Below the pieces are notes generated by a model that searched no databases, was not told the DNA's origin, and saw only the letters and a list, made by a program, of their open reading frames with translations. DNA of 6,255 nucleotides. It comes from Patescibacteria group bacterium UBA6899. GTDB lineage: Bacteria; Patescibacteriota; Minisyncoccia; Phycocordibacterales; UBA6899. Below are positions 1 to 4,658 of the stretch, one piece after another. Location: positions 1-6,255 of the forward strand of contig DKBN01000037.1 of assembly GCA_002451235.1 (NCBI GenBank), read 5' to 3'. How positions within the stretch are numbered: position 1 is the first letter of the stretch; each line of letters starts with the position of its first letter. Position numbers and translations under genes: made by a program.

Positions 1-48
1 GACAGCCGGCGTGTAAAGCCGGTGCTCTACCAACTGAGCTAACCGCCC
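1..48 (-). tRNA. tRNA-Val(UAC), 5' part only
   Basis: This is the 5' portion of a valine tRNA read on the minus strand; the 3' part lies beyond the left edge. It shows a 7-nt acceptor strand GGGCGGT, a D arm with GCTC/GAGC stem and AGTTGGTA loop, and an anticodon arm with stems CCGGC and GCCGG around loop TTTACAC. The anticodon is therefore TAC, which reads valine codons. It lies 12 nt downstream of tRNA-Leu with no terminator between them, so the two are probably cut from one transcript. The T arm and 3' end cannot be seen. Confidence 0.93.
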
Positions 49-60
49 CCTTGTTTGTTG

Positions 61-144
61 TGCCCAAGAGAGGACTCGAACCTCCAATCCCTTGCGGGAA
101 CTAGCACCTCAAGCTAGCGCGTATACCAATTCCGCCACCTGGGC
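61..144 (-). tRNA. tRNA-Leu(GAG), complete
   Basis: A complete 84-nt class II tRNA. The acceptor strands are GCCCAGG and CTTGGGC, with discriminator A. The D stem is GCG/CGC. The anticodon stem CTAGC/GCTAG encloses loop TTGAGGT, giving anticodon GAG for CUC/CUU leucine codons. G at position 37 is as expected for TrmD methylation. The long variable arm folds as TCCC-GCAA-GGGA, which is characteristic of leucine, serine and bacterial tyrosine tRNAs. The T arm is GGAGG-TTCGAGT-CCTCT. The terminal CCA is not encoded (CAA follows), so a CCA-adding enzyme must complete it. Its own promoter lies about 20 nt upstream. Confidence 0.97.
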
Positions 145-162
145 ATATTAAAACAATAAACT

Positions 163-191
163 ATTATAACACACGGCTAAAACAATTTTAA
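163..191 (-). promoter_or_regulatory. Promoter of the tRNA-Leu/tRNA-Val unit
   Basis: On the minus strand there is a perfect -10 hexamer TATAAT (163-168), preceded by TGT, which makes an extended -10. A weak -35 TTAAAA lies at 186-191 with a 17-nt spacer. Predicted transcription starts near 156, about 12 nt before the tRNA-Leu 5' end, a normal spacing for a tRNA leader removed by RNase P. The very strong -10 supports a real promoter; the -35 is only 4/6. Confidence 0.7.
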
Positions 192-195
192 TTGT
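179..195 (-). terminator. Weak AT-rich hairpin with short U run
   Basis: Minus-strand ACAATT-AA-AATTGT (182-195) can fold into a 5-6 bp A/T stem followed by TTTT. It lies after tRNA-Cys and the tRNA-Leu fragment and before the tRNA-Leu promoter, a sensible place for a terminator. The stem contains almost no G/C, so efficiency would be poor. It may simply be AT-rich intergenic DNA. Confidence 0.25.
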
Positions 196-224
196 GCGCG
201 TATACCAATTCCGCCACCCGAGCA
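195..224 (-). pseudogene. Orphan 5' fragment of a tRNA-Leu
   Basis: A second copy of the 5' end of a leucine tRNA. Positions 196-218 match 117-139 of the complete tRNA-Leu exactly over 23 nt: most of the acceptor 5' strand, the D stem and the D loop. The match continues with two substitutions to the 5' end, giving acceptor GCTCGGG instead of GCCCAGG. After the D arm the similarity stops, with no anticodon, variable or T arm. It lies 3 nt past the tRNA-Cys 3' end, so it would be transcribed in the tRNA-Cys trailer. The altered acceptor suggests a remnant of a different or diverged tRNA-Leu rather than a very recent copy. Confidence 0.8.
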
Positions 225-227
225 TTG

Positions 228-299
228 AGGCCTAGGGCGGAATCGAACCGCCGTATAAGAGTTTTGCAGACTCTTGCCTTACCACTTGGCGACTACGCC
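228..299 (-). tRNA. tRNA-Cys(GCA), complete
   Basis: A 72-nt cysteine tRNA. The acceptor strands are GGCGTAG and CTAGGCC, with discriminator U, the cysteine identity base. The D arm is GCC-AAGTGGTAA-GGC. The anticodon arm AGAGT-CTGCAAA-ACTCT gives anticodon GCA. The T arm is GGCGG-TTCGATT-CCGCC. CCA is not encoded. One oddity is a G·G mismatch at acceptor positions 4:69; all other stem pairs are canonical. It starts 32 nt downstream of the rbfA stop. Confidence 0.96.
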
Positions 300-309
300 G
301 ATGGGGAGC

Positions 310-318
310 AATATACCA
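310..318 (-). promoter_or_regulatory. Extended -10 promoter for tRNA-Cys
   Basis: In the 32-nt gap between rbfA and tRNA-Cys, the minus strand has TATATT (310-315), preceded by TGG, an extended -10 motif. No good -35 is visible at 16-18 nt. Predicted start is near 303, about four nt before the mature tRNA 5' end. The tRNA could alternatively be read through from infB-rbfA, because no terminator is seen between them. Confidence 0.5.
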
Positions 319-331
319 AGAACATCACAGA

Positions 332-664
332 TCAGCCACCTTTCTCGCGCATCAATAAGTCGATCCGCTGACGATTGAGCTCTCCTTTATCTATCGCGAA
401 ATCAAAGGAGGGGAGTACGCGCATGCGCGCATGGCTCTTCACATATTCGCGGAACTCTTGCTTCCAGCGGTTAATGAAATCAATGACGGTCTCAGAGCTC
501 GATTCCGGCATCACTGAAATGAGAATGGTCGCATGCTTCATGTCCGGCGCAAGATCGATCCCCGTAACCGTGACCAAGGAGGTGCGATTGGAATGGCGCT
601 CTACGAAATCCGCGGCGAGATCCTTCAATAAAGATTCCGCACGGTGCTGTTTCATCTCGTTCAT
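332..664 (-). CDS. rbfA: Ribosome-binding factor A (30S maturation)
   Basis: RbfA binds the immature 30S subunit near helix 1 and the neck of 16S rRNA and assists its late maturation and cold adaptation. The product is 110 residues from the ATG at 664, near the usual 110-130. The family pattern is visible as an N-terminal helix (RAESLLKDLAADF), then LVTVTGIDLAPDMKHATILISV, the beta-alpha core of the type II KH fold, and the C-terminal FDFAIDKGELNRQRIDLLMRE that matches the conserved end of RbfA. Start choice: a TTG at 676 would overlap infB by 11 nt. ATG 664 falls one nt after the infB TGA and fits translational coupling. ATG 655 is also possible and gives a classic short N-terminus. No Shine-Dalgarno is seen. 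The infB-rbfA order is the usual bacterial one. Confidence 0.93.
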   Translation of the reverse strand: MNEMKQHRAESLLKDLAADFVERHSNRTSLVTVTGIDLAPDMKHATILISVMPESSSETVIDFINRWKQEFREYVKSHARMRVLPSFDFAIDKGELNRQRIDLLMREKGG

Positions 665-665
665 A

Positions 666-2165
666 TCATTTTTCAACGATCCGGAAAGGAATGAGGGTGT
701 CCCGTTCAGCTACGGCATGTTTGGATTCGATCATCATGCCGCATTCACCTTCTTCGCTGACCTCTTTGGTCTTGATCTTCTGTACCTGGAGCTCAATGAC
801 CTCACCCGTACCGATCTCTTGGCCCCTGCGAACGATCTTGATGCGGTCTCCGACGCAGATCTTCCCGCTCTCGACCTTGCCGCCCACGACATGTTGATCC
901 TTTTGTGTACTGAAAAATCGTATCACTCTGACCTCTCCGAGCGCCTCCTCCATCTTTTGTTTCGGAGCCTGTGTTCGCATCTCTTCTTCAAGCCACTCGG
1001 TGAGTTTGTAGATGATGTTGAAGGAGTGGATCGGAATGTCATATTGCATCGAAAGCGCTTCGGCCTGTGAGTCTGCTTTTGTGTTGAAGGTGATGACCAG
1101 TGGGCGGTCCGACCCTATCAGGATCTTTATGTCGGCCTCGGTCACCGTACCCACCCCCTTCCCAACGATCTTAAGGCGCACCCGCTCGTGCGAAAGTTTT
1201 CCGATCTCATGCTCAAGCGCCTCCAGGGTACCGACGACGTCTGTTTTGAGAACGATCGGAATGACCCGTACTCCTTCCTCCTCAACGGGCCCCTCGACCG
1301 CCTTCGGCCTGGAACGTGAGAGAGAAATTTGTTGTTCCGCCTCCCGCTTCGTTGCCAACATCGAAACGATCGATCCGACCTTCGGAATGGCACTCCAGCC
1401 GACGATGCGGACAGGCGAGGAGAATGTCGCGCTCTCCATGGGTTTCCCAAGAAAATTCTCTATCGCCCGAAGCGGCGCGTATGCGTCTTCCGCTACCGCA
1501 AAATGACCCTTACGAAATGTACCGTCCGTCACGACCACCGTTGCGGAAATGCCCCTCTTGGGGTCCATATTCGATTCGATGACGACACCTTCACCTGGTT
1601 TCGTGGTATCACCGACGAGAGATTCAAGCTCGGCGACGAGGAGAAGCGTATCAAGAAGATCGGGAACTCCCTGACCAGACTTTGCCGATATCGCGGCCCA
1701 GGGGATGTCGCCGCCCCATCCCTCGAGGAAGATCTCCGCTTCGGCAAGGGATTGCTTGGTTCGATCGACATCAGCGTTCGGTTTGTCGATCTTATTGATG
1801 GCGACGATATAGGGGATCTTAGCTGCCTTGATCGCGCCATATGCTTCAAGGGTTTGCGCCTTCACTCCGTCCTCCGCAGAAACCACAAGGATCGCGATGT
1901 CAGCGACGCGGGCGCCTCGCGAACGCATGCCCTGGAACGCCGCATGTCCGGGGGTATCGAGGAACGTAACGCGTTTTTCTTTCCCGCTCGGATCCTTATG
2001 GATGACCTCATAGGCGGAGATGTGCTGTGTGATGCCGCCAGCCTCGGTCTCGACGATGTTCGATTTCCTTATGTAGTCCAAAAGTGTCGATTTTCCGTGA
2101 TCGATATGTCCCATGATAACGACGATGGGCGGACGCTCTGTGTTGTGCACAATATCCTTCGGCAT
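666..2165 (-). CDS. infB: Translation initiation factor IF-2, short form
   Basis: GTPase that delivers initiator fMet-tRNA to the 30S subunit and promotes 50S joining. The product is 499 residues, versus roughly 700-900 in typical bacteria: the variable N-terminal region is absent and the G domain starts at residue 12. GTPase motifs are in order: G1 GHIDHGKS 19-26, G2 GGIT 43-46, G3 DTPGH 70-74 with the catalytic His74, G4 NKID 124-127, and G5 SAKSG 160-164. A beta-barrel domain II follows. Domain III starts near DVVGTLEALEHEIGKLS, and the C-terminal fMet-tRNA-binding domain runs from about 415 and includes ECGMMIES. G1 has Ile and Ser where most bacteria have GHVDHGKT; both substitutions are conservative, and the P-loop Lys is kept. 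The ATG at 2165 is just downstream of a strong promoter with only about 9 nt of leader, and nusA is not adjacent. Compactness fits a CPR genome. Confidence 0.97.
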   Translation of the reverse strand: MPKDIVHNTERPPIVVIMGHIDHGKSTLLDYIRKSNIVETEAGGITQHISAYEVIHKDPSGKEKRVTFLDTPGHAAFQGMRSRGARVADIAILVVSAEDGVKAQTLEAYGAIKAAKIPYIVAINKIDKPNADVDRTKQSLAEAEIFLEGWGGDIPWAAISAKSGQGVPDLLDTLLLVAELESLVGDTTKPGEGVVIESNMDPKRGISATVVVTDGTFRKGHFAVAEDAYAPLRAIENFLGKPMESATFSSPVRIVGWSAIPKVGSIVSMLATKREAEQQISLSRSRPKAVEGPVEEEGVRVIPIVLKTDVVGTLEALEHEIGKLSHERVRLKIVGKGVGTVTEADIKILIGSDRPLVITFNTKADSQAEALSMQYDIPIHSFNIIYKLTEWLEEEMRTQAPKQKMEEALGEVRVIRFFSTQKDQHVVGGKVESGKICVGDRIKIVRRGQEIGTGEVIELQVQKIKTKEVSEEGECGMMIESKHAVAERDTLIPFRIVEK

Positions 2166-2180
2166 AGCGTTGACCCGCGG

Positions 2181-2209
2181 ATTGTACCACGTGTGCTCAG
2201 TGTTGTCCA
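2181..2209 (-). promoter_or_regulatory. Promoter of infB-rbfA
   Basis: The minus strand shows -35 TGGACA (2204-2209), a 17-nt spacer and -10 TACAAT (2181-2186). TGG directly before the -10 makes it an extended -10. Both hexamers match the sigma-70 consensus at 5/6. The predicted start near 2174 leaves only about 9 nt before the infB ATG, with no Shine-Dalgarno. The -35 lies between the arms of a 9-bp inverted repeat (2193-2201 and 2224-2232). Confidence 0.75.
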
Positions 2210-2210
2210 G

Positions 2211-2234
2211 AAAAAGTGGCTCAACTGAGCACTT
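2211..2234 (-). terminator. Intrinsic terminator after the DUF4446 gene
   Basis: Read on the minus strand, AAGTGCTC and GAG-C-CACTT form an 8-bp stem with one bulged C and loop AGTT. The 3' arm runs into five Ts. It lies 22 nt past the DUF4446 stop and ends one nt before the infB -35 box, so it insulates the two units. On the plus strand there is no T run, so it acts in one direction only. Confidence 0.7.
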
Positions 2235-2256
2235 ACCGGTCTAGCTGAACCGCTCT

Positions 2257-2700
2257 CTATCGTTTCGAGCGAAGCACACTCGTTTCTTCCTCCGTAAGTT
2301 CGATATCTGATCGTCCTTGTTTCACGGGTTTGGCGAAGACACTGACCTTCTCTCTGCTGTAGAGGGTCGAGAGAACGACGCCGTCGCCGTGCTCATCTAC
2401 GAATGCGCTTGCGAAACTATGATTACCGCCGGTCCCCTGGAACGGGTTAAAACGAAGCGTACGGACGGTCTCCACCTTGCGTGCAAGACGCGAATCCACC
2501 TTCTCCAGCGTGCGGTGCACATCATCGATCTCATGCGCGAGGCCATCGATGTCGGCGCGGGTCTCCGCGAACGTTTCTTCAAGACTTCGGACCTTGTTGC
2601 CGCGGAAGAGGCGGGCGAGGCGGAGTTCCAAAAGGAATACCCATACCGTGAGCACAAGGATCATCAACGCAAGGAGAACGAAGGTAACGGTCGTATACAT
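2257..2700 (-). CDS. DUF4446 family membrane-anchored protein
   Basis: A 147-residue protein of unknown function. Residues about 4-26 form one strongly hydrophobic transmembrane segment (TVTFVLLALMILVLTVWVF). A charged stretch from about 36 to 78 follows, with heptad-like character and probably a coiled coil. Then comes the conserved family core LRFNPFQGTGGNHSFASAFV (82-101), plus GVVLSTLYSREKVSVFAKPV (107-126). This core is the recognisable DUF4446 signature, also found in Firmicutes near parB and spo0J loci; its biochemical role is not known. The membrane anchor suggests the core faces the cytoplasm or the envelope. The open frame extends far upstream, antisense to the desulfurase, but ATG 2700 is chosen because the protein resembles the family only from there and a -10 box sits exactly one promoter spacing upstream. 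Confidence 0.88.
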   Translation of the reverse strand: MYTTVTFVLLALMILVLTVWVFLLELRLARLFRGNKVRSLEETFAETRADIDGLAHEIDDVHRTLEKVDSRLARKVETVRTLRFNPFQGTGGNHSFASAFVDEHGDGVVLSTLYSREKVSVFAKPVKQGRSDIELTEEETSVLRSKR

Positions 2701-2706
2701 GTATGC

Positions 2707-2734
2707 ATGATATCCGAGCGATGTGCTTTTGCAA
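2707..2734 (-). promoter_or_regulatory. Promoter of the DUF4446 gene (leaderless type)
   Basis: Minus strand: -35 TTGCAA (2729-2734), 16-nt spacer, -10 TATCAT (2707-2712, 5/6). Seven nt past the -10 is the A of the ATG at 2700, so the predicted transcript begins at the start codon. TTGCAA is its own reverse complement, so it can also act as a -35 for the divergent plus-strand gene. Confidence 0.55.
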
Positions 2735-2760
2735 GATTCTCGAAAAACGGATACGGTATC
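2729..2760 (+). promoter_or_regulatory. Possible cysteine desulfurase promoter with GATAC dyad
   Basis: The plus strand has TTGCAA (2729-2734), a 17-nt spacer and a weak -10 TACGGT (2752-2757), placing the start at 2764, the desulfurase ATG. The -10 match is only 3/6. An 11-nt perfect dyad, GATAC-G-GTATC (2750-2760), covers the -10 region and could be an operator or a coincidence. Confidence 0.3.
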
Positions 2761-2763
2761 GGT

Positions 2764-3984
2764 ATGCCGAAGACCAAGAAGCGGATCTATTTGGACCATG
2801 CCGCGGCGACCCCGGTCGACCCGACGGTAGTAGCTGCCATGCACCCATTCTTTATCTCTGAATATGGGAATCCAGGCGCGATCCACCAAGAAGGAACACA
2901 TGCGCGGGAAGCACTTGATGCTGCACGCAAAAGTATTGCCACCCACATTAGCGCACTTCCTGGGGAGGTGATATTCACCGCATCCGCGACTGCATCCGCG
3001 AACCTTGCCGTCTTGGGGACGGTCCGCCAATGGCGCAAAGAGCACCCAGGGCGCGTCCCGACCATCATCATCTCCTCCATTGAACATGCAGCGGTCCGCG
3101 AACCAGCTTTCGCTCTGGCGCGTGAAGGTGCGACACTCATCGAACTCCCGGTCAGAGCGGACGGCATCGTCGATGTTCCCATGCTCTCGTCGATGATCAC
3201 CCCTGATACGGCACTGATATCCGTCATGTATGCGAACAACGAGATCGGGACGATCCAGCCGCTCCGCGAGATCGCGCGAATCCTTCGCGGCAAGCGCCGC
3301 GAATTCGGTGTTCGGACCAAAGAGGAGGTGGCGTATCCGCTTCTGCATAGCGATGCGTGCCAGGCGGTGAACTTCCTCGATGTCTCGGTGCTTCGTCTCG
3401 GTATCGATCTTATGACATTCAGTAGCGCGAAATGTTATGGTCCGAAGGGGATCGGAGTGCTCTATAGAAGGCGCGGGGTCCCGCTCGAGCCGGTGATCAC
3501 GGGAGGTGGGCAAGAATTCGGAATGTGGGCAGGGACTGAGAACGTGCCACTTGCGGTCGGATTCGCGAAAGCATTCGACCTTGTTCGAAAGGGTGCTCCA
3601 AGGGAAACGAACCGGTTGGCGCGCATGCGTGACAAATTGATCCACTCGCTCCAAAAGGAGTTCCCAGATATTTACATCAATGGAAGCAGGACAGAGCGTT
3701 TGCCTGGGAACGTCAGTTTCACGATCCCGGAGGCCGACCATGAGAACCTAGTCATCATGCTGGATGCAGAAGGGATCGCATGTTCGACGAAGAGCGCTTG
3801 CAATGAAACAGATGCGGAAACATCTCATGTCATCGAAGCATTGAGGCGTGCAGGCGGCGCTCCGACATACCCGGCGAGCGCTATCCGGATGACGTTCGGG
3901 AAACGGAATACGATGGAGGATGTTCGCGCCGTGATACTGGCGATGCGAAGCATTCGCGTGCGGATGCGTCCGTTGATATACTGA
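2764..3984 (+). CDS. Cysteine desulfurase (NifS/IscS family)
   Basis: A PLP-dependent class V aminotransferase-fold enzyme that converts L-cysteine to alanine and passes a persulfide to acceptors for Fe-S clusters and thiolated tRNA. It is 406 residues, the usual size. The N-terminal signature is YLDHAAATP (9-17). The conserved His is in EHAAV (His108), and NNEIGT is at 158-163. PLP contacts are Asp197 and Gln200 (HSDACQ), and the Schiff-base Lys is 223 in SSAKCYGPKG. GGGQEFGMWAGTEN spans 247-260. The catalytic persulfide Cys is 346 in KSACNETDAETSHV, and RMTFGK is near the end. The residue before the Lys is Ala rather than the common His. A short insert (around 180-192) precedes HSDA. ATG 2764 is chosen because the family motif begins 8 residues later; an in-frame ATG exists at 2707. 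No IscU, IscA or tRNA-thiolase gene is adjacent. NifS-like versus IscS-like cannot be settled here. Confidence 0.94.
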   Translation: MPKTKKRIYLDHAAATPVDPTVVAAMHPFFISEYGNPGAIHQEGTHAREALDAARKSIATHISALPGEVIFTASATASANLAVLGTVRQWRKEHPGRVPTIIISSIEHAAVREPAFALAREGATLIELPVRADGIVDVPMLSSMITPDTALISVMYANNEIGTIQPLREIARILRGKRREFGVRTKEEVAYPLLHSDACQAVNFLDVSVLRLGIDLMTFSSAKCYGPKGIGVLYRRRGVPLEPVITGGGQEFGMWAGTENVPLAVGFAKAFDLVRKGAPRETNRLARMRDKLIHSLQKEFPDIYINGSRTERLPGNVSFTIPEADHENLVIMLDAEGIACSTKSACNETDAETSHVIEALRRAGGAPTYPASAIRMTFGKRNTMEDVRAVILAMRSIRVRMRPLIY

Positions 3985-4004
3985 ACACGAGTTTAACCGA
4001 TAAT
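3973..4004 (+). promoter_or_regulatory. Possible weak promoter before the SOD gene
   Basis: TTGATA (3973-3978), at the end of the desulfurase gene, and GATAAT (3999-4004) resemble -35 and -10 boxes, but the 20-nt spacer is too long for a standard promoter. The predicted start near 4011 leaves about 6 nt of leader. The SOD gene could equally be co-transcribed with the desulfurase, 32 nt upstream. Confidence 0.25.
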
Positions 4005-4016
4005 TTCGAACGCCAT

Positions 4017-4598
4017 ATGTACACTGCAGAGAACTTCGAGCGTCTATTTGGAATGCCTGGGATGAGCGACGCGTTACTCAAGAATCATTTCACTCTCTAT
4101 GAGGGTTATGTGAAGAATGCGAACACACTCATCGAAACGCTCCGCAGCGGGAAACATGCGCCAGGAACGCCAGAGTATAACGAGCTTACACGCCGCTTCG
4201 GCTGGGAATGGAACGGGATGCGGTTGCACGAATTGTATTTCGAGAACATGACCAAGAATGGAAACGCTCCGAAGGACGAAATGGAGATAAAAAAGGTGAT
4301 CGACCATGTGTGGGGATCATTTGAGAATTGGAAAAAGGATTTCGCCGGGATCGGATCGATGCGAGGGATTGGCTGGACGATGCTTGTTCTTGATCCGAAG
4401 AAGCGCATGGTCTTCAATGTCTGGGTGAATGAGCATGATGTTGGCCATCTTTCTGGTGCGGTCCCATTGCTCGTCATGGACGTGTTCGAACACGCATTCA
4501 TGCTCGATTACGGTCTCAAACGAGCCGACTACATCCAGGCGTTCTTGGGGGCGATCGATTGGAGCGTCGTTGATGGGCGTATCCCAGCGAATGTATAG
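4017..4598 (+). CDS. Fe/Mn superoxide dismutase family protein
   Basis: Predicted to convert superoxide to oxygen and peroxide in the cytoplasm (no signal peptide). It is 193 residues, the same as E. coli FeSOD. The four metal ligands can be placed: His24 in LKNHFTLYEGYV, His71 in GMRLHELYF, and Asp155 and His159 in MDVFEHAFMLDYG. The Glu158-His159 pair and LDYG match the dimer-interface region, and GIGWTMLVLD (117-126) matches the family's GxGWxWL strand. Unusual points: the E. coli Gln69 position is Gly67, as in MnSODs, and the usual MnSOD Gln146 position appears to be His140 (VNEHD). The gateway His30 position appears to be Tyr28. The residue two before the Asp ligand is Val153. Metal preference therefore cannot be predicted. 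Start at ATG 4017; no Shine-Dalgarno. It lies 32 nt after the desulfurase. Confidence 0.92.
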   Translation: MYTAENFERLFGMPGMSDALLKNHFTLYEGYVKNANTLIETLRSGKHAPGTPEYNELTRRFGWEWNGMRLHELYFENMTKNGNAPKDEMEIKKVIDHVWGSFENWKKDFAGIGSMRGIGWTMLVLDPKKRMVFNVWVNEHDVGHLSGAVPLLVMDVFEHAFMLDYGLKRADYIQAFLGAIDWSVVDGRIPANV

Positions 4599-4641
4599 TG
4601 CTCCCATGCACAGATGTCTCCGTGGTGCCCCTTGCGCCATG

Positions 4642-4650
4642 TGTTAGAAT
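4642..4650 (+). promoter_or_regulatory. Extended -10 promoter just before the pseudo-protease gene
   Basis: TGT followed by TAGAAT (4645-4650, 5/6) forms an extended -10 whose end is 8 nt before the ATG at 4659. No convincing -35 lies at 16-18 nt. The transcript would begin at or within two nt of the start codon. An AGGA at 4651-4654 is only four nt from the ATG, too close for a typical ribosome-binding site. Confidence 0.5.
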
Positions 4651-4658
4651 AGGAACGT

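Noticed and set aside
375..1070. Plus-strand open frame of 231 codons
   Set aside because: Antisense to rbfA and the 3' end of infB, no domain seen; a shadow frame.
1329..2228. Long plus-strand open frame of about 300 codons
   Set aside because: It is antisense to infB, whose GTPase motifs are unmistakable. The frame has no recognisable family or start signal and arises from the codon bias of infB.
2317..2763. Upstream extension of the desulfurase frame
   Set aside because: It overlaps the DUF4446 gene on the opposite strand and lies before the conserved NifS-type N-terminus.
2701..3741. Upstream extension of the DUF4446 frame (up to 494 codons)
   Set aside because: It would run antisense through the cysteine desulfurase, with Arg/His/Asp-rich content and no family match. 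Family resemblance begins at the ATG at 2700.
4598..4611. Short GTGC/GCAC hairpin after the SOD gene
   Set aside because: Only four base pairs and no T run; not a credible terminator.
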